DNA from: Hypoxylon rubiginosum
Lineage: Eukaryota; Ascomycota; Sordariomycetes; Xylariales; Hypoxylaceae
DNA length: 64,000 bases
Assembly (NCBI GenBank): GCA_902806565.1
Contig: CADCXA010000033.1
Span: 310,001-374,000 of the forward strand
Direction: 5' to 3'
Of the stretch, positions 23,150 to 35,700 are shown piece after piece. The notes under the pieces were generated by a model. It was not told the origin of the DNA. It did no database searches and worked only from the letters and a program-made list of their open reading frames with translations. The translations under genes and the position numbers were made by a program. How positions within the stretch are numbered: the first letter of the stretch is position 1; each line of letters begins with the position of its first letter.

Positions 23150-26100
23150 CTACACAGTAGCCACCACATCCTCGCACCGCTGGCACAGCTCATCCTCTTC
23201 CGGAGCAACATAGCGCCAGCACCGTGGGCACTTAGCCTGGGTAGGAGGAAGCACCACCACCTTCCCCTTTACGTCGCCGCCGACCTCGAAGTCTCGCGTG
23301 TACGACCATTCCATGTCTTGAGGGGGCGTGGCATTGATGCCGACCGACGAGACGACGAACATGGCTTCTAACTCGTCCGCGTACGTCTCGAGCCCGTTTC
23401 GGATCGACGTGTCCGCGACGTCGATGATGACCGAGCTCTGCAGAGACGATCCTACGACTTTATCGCCACGGGCGACCTCTAGACCCGATTTAATGGCGCC
23501 GTGGACGGACATGAGGATGGGGATATCTTTCCTCAATGATTCCAAGCTGTATGTGAGGCGGCTATCATCGATAACAGGGTCGCCGTAGAGTTGGTGGAGG
23601 GGGTGGATCAAAGCTCTGTGTTTCACTGTTAGTCTTGGCCTACGGAAATGACATAACATCTTGGCTAGTTCATCAACTTACGAGTCTTGCTTCATCCACT
23701 CGGGACGATGATCCCACGCCTCTTCAACGAGCAACGGCGCCATCGGTGCCAGCATCCTTAGGAGACCGGTGAGTAGAGGCTCGAGGACGCCTCCCCCGTC
23801 CCCGCAGTAGAGCCGGTCTTTCAGCGCCTCGAGGTAAAAGGCAGACAGGTCGTTCGTTACCCACCTGTTTAGAGCGGCAAATCCCTTGTAGAATTCATGG
23901 CTGTCGAATGCCTTGCCTACTTCTTGCATGGTATCCTGCAAGTGTATGATAGCGATATGATCCGTCACACTCAAAGGCGCAGAGCGCGCCGATTCGTGCA
24001 GCGATCCTAAGAGCATCTTTACAGTGGTGCGGTATTTTATCAGAGCCGTGTGGATGGCGCTGAGCACCGGGACACCAATGGCCACATCCCGAGTGTAATC
24101 ACTACTCGCAGCCCATAATCGAAGAGCATCCGGGCCCAAAGCATCGTAGGCAGGCGGTCCCTGGGCCGCCTTTTTCTTCTGCTTGATCGGCGGCAGGAGC
24201 GTACCATCTATGACTTGCTGCGGCTCTATGATATTTCCCAGTGACTTGGACATCTTCTTGCCATCTTGGTCCAGCGTAAACCCGTGAGTGATCAGTTGCT
24301 TAAAGGGTGCGCCTTTCTCGAAATCGGCCTCGACTTGAGCTCCTGCGGCAATTCGGGTGAGAAGGCTGGACTGGAACCAGCCACGGTGCTGGTCTGACCC
24401 TTCGAGGTAGACATCCGCCCGGCCCGGCATCATAGTCCAGCTACTGCCACTGTCGAACCATACATCCATAGTATCCGTCCCTCGCCGGTATTCTCCCTTT
24501 CCTTTCAATGAAGGTGGAATCCAGGCTGGGTCGTCTTGGGCGTCTGACCACCAGGCATGAGTTCCTCGCTCCTGTATCACCGAAATAATGTGCTCGACTA
24601 CTTCCTCGTTCACAACGGCTGCACCTGTTTCGTCATATAGGGCAGGAATGGGGACACCCCAAGCACGCTGTCGAGATATACACCACTCGCTTCGGCCCCG
24701 AATAAAGCTCTCCAGCCGTTTTCTACCCGATTCCGGAATGAAGCGGATACCATCGAGAGCGGCAAGAGCTTCCTGCTTGATAGATTCGACGTCAGCGAAC
24801 CACTGCTCAGTAGCTCGGATTACCACTGGCTTTTTTGTTCGCCAGTCGTACGGGTACTTGTGCTGATACTTTTCCACCCACAACACGTCGCAATGTAGTT
24901 GAAGCATACTAAGAACATACTGGCCACCACCTTCACTGACTGGAGGAGCCGACAGCAGTGCTTCGGGTAAATCAGGAAAGGCATCCTGAGTAAACTTCCC
25001 TTGGTCGTCTATAGGGGCTACCACGGGTATACCAAGCGGCCGGCAGACTTCGTAGTCGTCAAATCCATGGCCAGGGGCAAGATGGACAAGTCCCGATCCC
25101 GAGTCCGCCGACACGAAATCTGCGTGTATGACAGGCTGCGGTACGCCGTCCTTGCCTTGAAGCCGGTTGAGGTACTTCAAGCCGGCCAGCTCCTTGCCCT
25201 TTAGTGTGCCAAGGATCTGGAAATATTCTTGGGCACCAATTTTCGTAACAAGGGTTTCAAGGCGACTCTTAGCAACTAATACGGTGCTACCCCCCAATAG
25301 AACAACGCAATACTCCAAGTCATCGTGTATGGCTATAGCTCTGTTTGCGGGTAGCGTCCACGGCGTGGTAGTCCATATTACAGCATACAGCTGTCCCTGG
25401 ATTTTATTCCGTAGACCTTCAAATTGAGGGAGTGTCCTCCACTCATCTGTTATAGGGAATCTCACCCAAGCCGCAGTGGAGACGTGATCATCGCGATACT
25501 CGAGCTCAGCCTCGGCTAGGGCAGTCCTTGACGAAGGCGACCAGTAAACAGGCTTGAACCTACGGTAGATCAGACCTTTCTTGATCATCTGTTGAAATAA
25601 GCGAAGCTGCCGGATCTCGAACACAGCATCCATAGTAGTCCATCTCCGGTCCCAATCGCCCATGACTCCGTATGAGCGGAAGCCCTTCATCTGCTTCAGG
25701 ACGGTATTGGACGCTAGGTTCCTAGCGGACTTTCGAATTTCGACGGGGCTGAGCTTTGCCCCCTGAGAACTCTCGAGAGCTTTGAGCTCGATTGGAAGTC
25801 CGTGGCAGTCCCATCCCGGAACGTAGTCTACTCTTCGGCCTACGCGCACCAAGGTATGAGCTTCACTTCACATGAAAATCCTGCAATTTACGCCTAACTA
25901 CATGCTGACCTTGTTGCACTTTGACCCTCAAGATCATATCCTTTAAGATCTTGTTCAGGGCATGACCGACGTGTAGGTTGCCATTAGCGTAAGGCGGACC
26001 ATCATGAAGGACAAAAGTGTCATCGGAGGGCCGATTCTGCTTTTGCCATTCGTAGAGATGGTCGGCGCATCGTTGTATATACTGCTCCCGTAATTTGGGT

Positions 26101-26217
26101 AGAGGTCTCGGACTTAAGCCATATATGATCAGCTTAAGAACGAGCGGACCGGAGCAATTCGACTTACGGGAACGTGGATTTGGGCAATCTCAGCGTTGCC
26201 GACCATGATTTCGACAT
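23150..26217 (-). CDS. ISM1: Mitochondrial isoleucyl-tRNA synthetase, 4 exons
   Basis: This class I synthetase charges mitochondrial tRNA-Ile. Exons read 26217-26168, 26112-25910, 25839-23682 and 23615-23150 and splice in frame to 958 aa. Intron 2 uses a weaker GTCAGC donor. The HIGH-type motif is [14 protein letters not shown], followed by [14 protein letters not shown]; the KMSKS loop is [10 protein letters not shown] (about residue 610). The editing domain and anticodon-binding region are full length, and the C-terminus ends in the zinc ribbon CPRCWRY...CQRC seen in bacterial-type and mitochondrial enzymes. The family features identify the organellar rather than the cytosolic enzyme. The leader [17 protein letters not shown] is short, basic and free of acidic residues. 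In yeast Ism1 the matching stretch is preceded by about 20 more residues, so an unseen upstream leader exon is possible. Confidence 0.93.
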
Positions 26218-26601
26218 GGTAGTCTCCAGACCATGTTTGGTGCTTAAATATTGGACTGATCAATGAGCTGATGGCATCACAAAAACTCACGATATTTCGT
26301 TTGAAGAACTGAAGATTTACTGTTATCGATAGAGCTTGAGCCACTATGAGTGAGGCTACGTGATGAACCAGATAGAGCACCCAATGAATTGCGAGAGATT
26401 AATTGAGCCTCAGCCACAAATGCAAGGCTACTTCGTACTACTTCGTACTACTTCGTACCGGCACGCACCCCCGCTAAATTACAGTGGACTAGGCAGCTAA
26501 AGGGATAAGGGTGTCACCCCGTGTGACCTCATACCCTTAGACCAAATGTTCTCAGAGTCATAAATTCCTCTGTCGCGATATGCGGCGCATTCACTCTCGC
26601 C
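26218..26601. promoter_or_regulatory. Divergent promoter with 10-bp repeats
   Basis: A 384-bp head-to-head promoter between the mitochondrial synthetase and the acidic nuclear-type protein. It contains three tandem copies of a 10-bp unit (26428-26457). A leader exon of the synthetase could also lie here. Confidence 0.55.
26428..26457. repeat. Tandem repeat, 10 bp x 3
   Basis: CTACTTCGTA is repeated three times without change inside the divergent promoter. It may act as a factor-binding array or be a simple slippage product. Confidence 0.95.
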
Positions 26602-27853
26602 ATGGCGCCAATACGCCGATACCTCCGCATCACCAAATATTCGGTCCTCGAATGCCGAATCTATCTCGATAACCCTGCTCTCGTCCACACCTGGCTCCTC
26701 AACCCGAGGAATCCCGTCCTGCCAAGAATCATCGAGAGTGTTCGTCCACTTGTCTTACCGAAGCTGCGCGAAGAGCGGGAGCGCAGTCGAAAACGAAGCA
26801 CCAAAAAGAAAGCGATTAAGGATGTCGTGGTCCAAGGTAGGTCGCATACATACCTAGCATACACACATACGCACACACGCAAACATTGTTCATGTCCATG
26901 TTCATGTCCATGTCATCTCCCAACAAAAACTCCCGACACGAGTACTTTCTCTACGTTATCTGCTGCGGGAGTTTGCATAGGCCCCATGAGAAGATCTACG
27001 AGGAGGTTGGTGCAGCACAACATGTAACACATTCGCAGATGACTTCGAGGTCTCCATATTCCTCACCGAGACAAGCACGCGCCATGCGCTCCTGACGAAA
27101 CACAAACACTTCCACGATACCACCCAAACTAAGCTTACCTCCAACTCGGGCCGCCTCGTGGGCGCATCCAATGAGGCACCCATCGACGTCGACGCTGCGG
27201 AACTGGCTCCGGCGATTCGTGTCGAGGACAGCGATGACGAGGTGGATCCTGCAGCCGCGCTGGCCGGAATTCCCGCGGTAGATGAGACCGACGCTGCTGC
27301 AGCGGGTACCAGCAGCGGCAGGCGACCCAAGCGCGCACGCAGGAATACAGAAACAGAAACAGATACAGGTGCTGATCGCGGCGGTGAGGATCAAGGGGAT
27401 AGCGATGTGGAGATCGTATCGGATGGCGAGAACGAGGGCGAGGAGGATGATAATGATGATGATGACGATGACGGCCTGTTTGTGCATGATGAAGATCCGG
27501 ATGGCGACGCTGGCACGAGGCCGCCACCGGCCAAGCGTCGTCGCAGGGGAGCCGCTGCAACTGCAGCAGCGGAGGGTGACAGCGCCGAGGATAACGACGA
27601 CAAGAAGAAACTGGCCATGGACATCTCGTACGAGGGATTTTCTATTTACGGCCGCGTGCTGTGCCTCGTCGTCAAGCGCCGCGAGGGTAACATCGGCGGC
27701 GGCCCCCAACCACCACTACCACCACCGGGCCGCGGCAGCAGCAGCAGGACGGCCGCTGCAACGAAACCTGGGGGCGGAGCTGGGCGTGGCCAGGCCATGA
27801 TGGAGAACTTTATCATCTCCACCCAACTACCGGCCGGTTCAGACGTTTCATGA
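26602..27853 (+). CDS. Uncharacterised acidic protein with SIM-like motif
   Basis: I cannot name this family. Exon 1 (26602-26836) joins in phase 1 to exon 2 (27039-27853) across a 202-nt intron (GTAGGT...TTCGCAG), long for this window, giving 349 aa. The start MAPIRRYLRITKYSVLECRIYLD is a compact basic/hydrophobic block, followed by LPRIIESVRPLVLPKLREE, a Lys-rich stretch and DDFEVSIFLTETSTRHALLTKHKHF. These 110 residues look like a conserved folded domain. The middle (about 150-270) is disordered and strongly acidic with basic clusters of nuclear-localisation type (GRRPKRARR, PPAKRRRRG). It contains DVEIVSDGENEGEEDD, which fits a SUMO-interacting motif. A short C-terminal block (MDISYEGFSIYGRVLCLVVKRR) is hydrophobic again. 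Nuclear location is inferred. Confidence 0.8.
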
Positions 27854-28122
27854 AGATTTTCTTTTATTCCAAGGGGGGGAAGGAAAGGAAAGGGAACCAA
27901 ACGGCATCTATCTTACCCCCCGAACGACGGATTCGCGGGCGGGCGGGCTGTCGCCGTAGCATCCATCCTATGCACGTCACCCTTCAACCCTTCCACCCTC
28001 GACCACGTGGGCTGCAGGATTCGGTCGGCCGAGGCAAAAAGTCGAGGGTAGCGGTTTTGCACCCGGTGTTTGATATGCGCGGTTTTGCTTACTAGGCGCA
28101 TGCTGAGAGCGAGCGCATGTCG

Positions 28123-28143
28123 CAGCAGCAGCAGCAGCAGCAG
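28123..28143. repeat. (CAG)7 microsatellite
   Basis: Seven perfect CAG units. They would read as polyglutamine in a 67-codon plus-strand ORF from 28117, which has no other sign of being a gene. Confidence 0.9.
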
Positions 28144-31100
28144 AGGGATGATCTGCCTCGGCATCGGATGCCGGATCTTCAAGACAAAAAGGTCAGATCG
28201 TCGTTAACTCGACGCGCGAGCTATGCGTATGTGTATACGTGGGTCGGGGCCTCTAGAACCAAGACCCAAGAGGCCTACTGGAGAAGTAGAAGAAGAAAGA
28301 GAAAAGAATGTATATCTTGATTATGCAGCCACGGAAACTCTAGATCCTCCTGCAGTGACACCCCAAGGAAGGGCTCCTTGTGGTGTAGTGTGTAGCTTTG
28401 TTCCACCTGCAGGAGTAAAACTTACCTATCCAACGTGCCCGTCTTCTTCGACGCGAAACCTTTTTTTCTTTTTTTTAATATATTCGCCGCTGACCACCAC
28501 CAAGGCCACGTTGTCCATATGCAAGCCCGCCAGCGATCTTTTTTTTTCTGCTGACCAGATAGGCTCTCTCGTCTGCATGCAGTCTGACCCCAAAGCCGTC
28601 GAGGTACACACATGCTTTGTGATGTGCAACAACTCGCGCGCGCCAATGATTTGGAATATTTAAAATAAAATAAAAAACCACACCGCCCGTCTAGCCCCCA
28701 AACTCTTAAGAGTTAAGAGACGCGCCGAGACTTTTTGGTTCTGCAAGAAGATTCCATTATCACGAGATCGGTTGGTTTTCGCCACTTTGAATCGATCCCG
28801 GTCCTGATCTTCCTAGGCGCAGCCGTGCATGGAGAGGTATGCAATGTATGTAGGCGTTGCTTGAAGCGTAGCTATTCGGTCACATGAGACGCATCTTTCT
28901 AAGAATAGACACGCAGGTGAAGTTCCAGTGTACAAAGACTCAAGAGGTAGGTAAGTGCATACTTACAAACTGCAATAATATACATCACCCACTAGGAGGA
29001 GAGGGAAAGAAATGACTCTCGATGTATGTCTTGTAGAATATCGCATTATGCTTTTTGGAGGTAACATCTGGCAAATAACTTCATATGTATTGGACCTCGC
29101 CACGACCTGGCCACCGGGCCCGGCCCGGGCCGCCAACCGAAAAACCGGCGACTACGGCTCGCGATGGAGTTTCTCCGCCCGCGCCGCACTAGCCGCCGTG
29201 TCCGTTTGGGTAGAAGGCTTAAGCAATGTGCTTATGCATTCAAGAGGGGCGGAGATCATACTAGATAGTGTCTTGAGTAGGTATTTGGTATACGTCTAAA
29301 CAGACAGATCCTGCGAGGTAGCCACTAGGTAGTATTTTTCTGATCAAAGACGGAGTAGCCTAGTGTCGTTGTCTAAACATGTTGACAGAGTGGCTGGTTA
29401 GCAGATGCATATTGATTATTTGGAGACTTCGACTTCGTCCTGTGGCGGTTATTTTCCAACTAAGCTCCTATTGACTATCCAATGTGCATTCCCTCATAGT
29501 ACCAAGGCACTAGTCGTTGCTTTCGTTGTCAATATTTACTTTTGTGACCATGGCAGCTTCGGCCTGCGTATACTAGATATTGACGGTAAAATGTCCGAGT
29601 GTAACTCCTACTGCAGCCAGTAGACTGAAAAGGGCCCTCGCTCTCCTCTCTATTACCAAGCATGCCATAGTGCAGCCAGCTAGAGAGGTGGGATGTGTAA
29701 TGAGACACTGCATATCTTGCTGACTTTACAAACGCCCTCACTCATGCTTACCACTGTCTAATGTAGACACTCGAGGGAATAATACCTAGCGTCTGATACC
29801 AGCTTCCCGCAACAGTTGTACTAACTCACGCGAGGAAACAACGTAATATCAAGTCAAGGGCGTTTTGAATTATTAATATTCGACTACATTGGTGGTGGCT
29901 TAGCATCATGGCGTTCAAAGGCCGGCGTTGGAAGGGAACAAGAATACACGCATGAAACTTGGGATTCTTTTTTTCATCTCAACACGCATTTTACCTAGTA
30001 TCCTACCAGCATAGCAATGCCCCCGTAGGCAGTCCTATGCAATACATACATCACCGCGCGCATTACAAATGGTTGTTTGCCCGTTTCGAGATAATAATAG
30101 ACACGTGAGGGCTTACCTACCCTACTTTCCCACTGGTGTGTTGGTACGGGAGGATCTACCGTGCAGCTCCGGGCGGTTCTCCGCGATGGGTCTCCACACG
30201 TAACCGGCCATATCGGCGACCATTATTTTTGTTTGTTGCCCAAACAAGAAGGCCTGCATGTGTTTCTGGTCTCTCGGTCTGTCAGGATATTAGAGGTTCG
30301 TGATTGCTTCGCCAAGAGCAAGGGGGGTTTGCCCTTTTTTCGCAAGGGCGAAGATAGGCATTTGAGGTTGAGGTAGATATGTAAGCAACCAAAAGACAGA
30401 CAGATGCCTATAATGGGCAGCTCGGCAGCCGAAAGTCCCGGGGACAGGGTGCGGCGGCCAGGGCTCCCGTATTTCGGGTCTCCATACCCCGGCTGCGGCG
30501 AGGTGCATGCGGGTTGGCGGTTAACGGGGGTTGGTTTGACTCACTCCTTTCTCCAGGTAATGAATGGTCTGTCTGTTTTGTACCTGTAGGCCAACTTGTT
30601 GTTTCGGGGTTTGCAAAAAACTGTCAGCATATACCTTGCCATCTTACAAGTTTATTGTCCACCTGGAGTTTGGATTCCCCGTGTTGTCCGTCAAGAGCTG
30701 TCGTAGCCAAAGAAACCGCAGTAATTACACGTAAGCCAGACGTGATATACTCCATTACATATGCGCAATATACCTCCCGTACGTCCATTTGCGTGTCCTT
30801 GCGTCGCTGCTGCGACTTTACACAGCTGTGTAGGTACTACGCTACAGGTACATACATGCAGGTATATATGCACCATGTATATTGTCAGCCGTAGGTCAGG
30901 GCATGGCGTCAGGGTTTAGATGCTGACAAGCTGGGCCGGGCGCAGGTTGTCAAGTCAAGAACTGATTCGTCAGCCTTTCTCTCGTTTGCATGCGGCAAAC
31001 CCACCCTGGACCAGTACTCAGCCTACCTCCCACTACGGAATTCCCACGATGTACTGTACATACCCTCCCTCAGGTAGGCTGGTAAGGTAGCTGGTTCTTT

Positions 31101-31420
31101 CCCCTTACCCCAGCTTGGGCGCTGGGGTCAAGCCCATTCGCCGAGTTGGAGGTACATACTCGGGATTCGCGGAGCATTTTTGCTTATTATTGTTACTCGG
31201 ATTATTATTATTTTATTTTCTGTTATTATTGCCCGGCGATCAGATATTGGGAAATTGGGAGCTAGGATGCTATCGTATGTATCCGTAATCCCCAGCACGG
31301 ACAGGGTCTAACAGGGCAAAAATCGATAATAGTCGAGATAATGGTGTTCATCAGCTGACGATATATGGGAGTTGATCTAGTGAGCTTTCGGCAATGTCGG
31401 TTCTTTTTTTCTCCCACGAA

Positions 31421-31466
31421 GCTGGCAGGCTGGCAGGCTGGACAGGCTGGACAGGCTGGACAGGCT
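31421..31466. repeat. GCTGGCAG/GCTGGACAG tandem array
   Basis: Two 8-bp units (GCTGGCAG) are followed directly by three 9-bp units (GCTGGACAG) and a partial unit. The one-base difference between the two unit types suggests successive slippage events. It is not in any supported gene. Confidence 0.9.
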
Positions 31467-32711
31467 AGGTTGCGCAAGCCCGGCCGCTAGGACGACGAAG
31501 CAATCACTCCGTATGTCCGTTTGGTGTATCAGTGTGTGTAGGTAATTAAGCAGAGGTATCACCACATCAAACCAACGGCGCCGTGCCGTACCGCTTTCTC
31601 GCCCACCCCTCCTTTGTCCCCCCTCAATCTTCCAATCGTCGCCCTCTTTCCCCTCTCCGCCCTGACTGGTGTGCCACACTTCACGACATGGCAACGTGGG
31701 GTCCTCGTTGTGCTATGCAGTAAACAGGGCACGATGGGAGACATGCTCCTTGGGAGAGGTCGCCATTGGTCGATCGGGGAGATAGAGATCGAAACAGTAG
31801 ATTGGCCGAGAGAGCGATAGAGACAGAGGAGGGTAGGGTATCGGGTCCTTCGTCATCGAGACTGTTATCTCCTCATCGAGGCTTATCTGGCTGCATTTCA
31901 AGGCGAACAGGGCTCCATTTCACTACCATTGGAACTGTGCTCCCAGGGACACGTGTGTCGCGAGATTGCAGATCGAGATTCTTGGCTATCCAGAGCGTCG
32001 GATTCTCTCGCTAGGCGGCGGGGTCTCTCTACGCTTCTGTACGCTTTCAGGCTTATTGTTCGCTCGACACAGCCATGATTCATGATGCGATGCGATGCTA
32101 CATCAACTTCTGCGCTTGCTCGTATGATACGGGATTGGGGTCCGCGCCGATCAGGTTCCCGGTCCGTCTTGCTATTGACAGCAAATACGACAGTGGTGGT
32201 ATCTTACCTGTTGGAACCTTGCCGTCGCGACGAGCCCTCATCCATTGCCTGTTACTCCATAGCACACACACAATACACTATGCGTGTCTACGTATGTGGT
32301 GACTGCGTATGTAATATAAAACTTGTTGGGTAGCCCCCACTGCTACTATTGCGTCTTCCTTTATGCGATATTAAAGTGCTGCCCACCACTTCACACTCGT
32401 GATGGGTGGGTTCGACGAGAGGGGCCGATCGTCGACGATTAGTATGTGCCTGTCAGACCGACGCTCTCTTTTCGATGGAGCGAAAGCTTCCCGCTTATCC
32501 GTCACCCGGCCTTCTAGCGCCTAGTTTTCATGGCCGCGTGACCAAGGACCCAAGGGTTGGCGGGTTGGGCCAAGTTAAGAAATGGGGAAATGTTGCGCGA
32601 GGTATAATAAAACAAGAAGAGACGATAGGACGGAGCTTCGTAATATCAAATATCATTAAAGATCTTATTGCCGTGCTAGTGACGACGGCTTCTAGCTGTA
32701 GGTGTGTGGCC

Positions 32712-32727
32712 CAGGTACCGGTACCTG
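32712..32727. repeat. 16-bp perfect palindrome
   Basis: CAGGTACCGGTACCTG is its own reverse complement. A second inverted repeat with the same ACCTG/CAGGT arms lies 45 bp downstream (32772-32786, ACCTGT AAG ACAGGT). It could be a dimeric factor site; no flanking gene is known. Confidence 0.8.
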
Positions 32728-35700
32728 TCAGACTGGTGGTGACAGAAATCCTTACTATCATGTACCGTGAGACCTGTAAGACAGGTAATCGATAGTAGGC
32801 TCGCAGTATCCCCCCACAGTTCTGGCCTCGTAGGGGTAATATTATCGGGCGATCAGTAATCGGGCGACACAGCTGTTCTGAGACACGGTGAAAAGGAGGG
32901 TGTGCTCGGATTTCCTAATCTTCACCTCTCAGCCGAACAATGACAACCCAGAGGTTTGGGAGACGAGTCCAAGAAAAGGTCAGGAACGCGTGCGTGGCTG
33001 TCTCTCTATCTGCTACCACGTACACGGCAGAGGTGTCTGGAAAGGGACTAGCTGCTTCATGGATAAATTCGATAATTACTACCCATCGACGGAATAGGTA
33101 CTGTATGATATGTGACGATAAATTGCCATTAGGTATTCCACTAGTGTCGCGCACGAACGACGATGAGCCCTCCTTGCGACAATTCGAGTATGAGAGCTCG
33201 TCATGTGCAGATCTACTTGGTGCCCGCACGAACACGATCGGCTTCGTATGAAAAAGCTATGCCCGGTAATACGGTTACGTTGCTACGTACACTTCCCGTG
33301 TCCGTAGGTGACAACTCATTCTATGTACGCTTATTCAGTGCTTGAACCGTGACTTGATGATCAGACCACATCGTTCGTCGCGGAATTCGCACATCCCCCC
33401 CAGCCCTCGACTTTGCTCGGACCACTCTCTGGCACCAGGCGATGACCGATGTTCAGGGGTGATATCTCACCACCCCCTGTCTCCCACGTGGGAAATAAGT
33501 GATATCGCGGGGGAAGACGTCTGCACGGTGGTCTGTTCTCGGGCCCAGATAAATCTCAAGGCTCTGAGTCTGAGGGTGGCGTCGATGTTTCAGAGCCGAG
33601 TCACCAATACTCTTTTATTGGCCAATTGACCTTGTCGAATTGCGTAGCTCAGCTGAAAGTTGTGTTTCGTACGTATGTACCTATATATCGGCGCTACGTC
33701 TCTATATCTAGGGGTCCGTGGCATCCGTGATGGCGAATTCCATCCCATATCTTCGCCCATATATGGCACATAGATGCTCGAGCGGGATATAACTTCCATA
33801 TCGGTCCTCTAATAGCTTGATGGTCTGGTGACCTTTATCGTTTGCCCATGTGGCGGTGAGAAAGAGGCAAAGCTTCAGAGCAGATGAAACGGTGAGCGAT
33901 TGTTTGTTAGGTATACCTTAGCTTACCTACCCTGCGACGGTGTTACTAGCAACAAGGTAACGCTGAGCTAGGGAATTCGCGAATAGGAGATATTGGTGGC
34001 TAGAACAGCTAGTGAGACGTAGTGCTTCGACCCCAACGAGACGGACACCTGCAGCTAGAATCGACATGCATGCCCATCTGCAACACACCCGCAGCTATAT
34101 AGTTGCAGATTTGGAGAGCTAGAAGCTCTTTATCAGTACATCGCATTTCAGCCTCGTTCGGCGCCGATGGGAAAGATTTCGCGCGGCATAATTTTTGACG
34201 TTTTGAAGGGAATCTTACATGCTTTTGCATGCGCGATGGATCCTGTTATGGCTTCTTGCGATGTAAGGCTGTGATACCCACTTCACGTGGGAGAGGTAAC
34301 CATGGGGTACTAAGATTCGAGTATGACAAGTCTGATTCGTCTTTACAACCCTCGAAGGATTTTATGTGCGCAGCACGACATCCATGCATCAAGGTGACGC
34401 CTGGGGATGAGATATACCCAAAATGCTGACCCGCTGACAGCCGTATCGAAGACCAGGCCGTCCGCCGTATTCGGGATTTGTCACTTGCGATATCTCCGAT
34501 GGAAGAGACATGCATAGCTACCTACTCAGGGACCAATGCAAGGGGTCTGGCCTAGGGACACTGGAGCGATGTCCTTTTGCGGCTTATTGCAATGCGGCCA
34601 TCCGCTCGCAAACCAGCTCTTGCGCAAACGTTCTGTAGTTGAAACCGAGCTTGCTGTTGTCTGAAGGATCCTAAAGGCTGAACTTCAACAGGATAGTCGC
34701 GTGCTTAGCGAGAACGAGGAATGTGACGGATGAATTTTTAACTAGGGTAGAACGATGGCTGGTTGAGTCCCGCTGAGCAATCTTCAGACCCAAGGCTCTG
34801 GTAAACCCAGCCAGCCTGCCTGCCTAGCACACGTCAAATACCGAATCGAGTTAATGTGCGCATAAATCAGATGACCCTCATCGTAACGAGATACTTTTCC
34901 GACGATCCTATGATACTGATACCTGAGGTACATTACCTAGCCGGTAACGAAGATCGATCTTCTGCCAAGACTCCAGTTCCTTTGTCTGATAACCCCCGTC
35001 ACAGGGTTTCTTTCCTGCTGCCTTGGAAGATGCCGAGGTCACTCTGCTAGCTTCTTGTTGCCGCCTCACTGTCTGCCGAGCTTTCGTGAGCGAATTTGGT
35101 GAAACGGCCACGCTAAGATTTCGGAACTTGATATTGTGGGAACTTGGATGGGGCATCCAAATGAGATCGTGAGGTCATGGCAAAGGGAAAAAGGAGAGAC
35201 GGGCCAAGACGATCATGGAATTCTTCTAGAAGGTCGAGTTGAGCAGAAATTGGGATTCCACTTCAATCAAACGAGAGTGGGTTTGACTTGGGAAGATTTC
35301 AGGGCTTACCCCTGAATGACCTGGGTAACTAGCCCCTGGCTAGCACAAAAAATTTACCTCGCCTTCGCCCTGGATTACCGATTCCCAAAAATTCTGCTCG
35401 TAACGGCGGGAAATAATTCGCGAGAAAACGAGCCCTTCCCTTAACTCGGGCACTCACGACGCCATTCCAGCCACTTCTCGGCTTCAGGGGTCTGTCTTAA
35501 TGGGCGTAACTGTTCTTAGGCTCGGCTTCCATCTTCATCCATGTTCCTCGTCAGCTCGTGTTGCATATTTATCTTATGTCCGTCTTTAAAGCGAGTTGTA
35601 CTATGCAAATAAGTTACTTTCTAATATGTACATGATGCACACCCGTCTCTAGTGAATGTCTATTTTAAGACACACATTGAGATAGGTCGTCATGTTAGAC

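Noticed and set aside
26218..26400. Extra 5' exon for the mitochondrial IleRS leader
   Set aside because: Possible GTGAGT...TTTAAG splice was tried, but the upstream frame is closed by TAA, so no leader exon could be supported.
28117..28320. 67-codon ORF starting with polyglutamine
   Set aside because: It is created by a (CAG)7 microsatellite; the rest is arbitrary and there is no promoter or start-context support.
32406..32795. 129-codon plus-strand ORF in the gene-poor region
   Set aside because: No family block, no supporting splice structure and unremarkable composition; ORFs of this length arise by chance in 15 kb on six frames.
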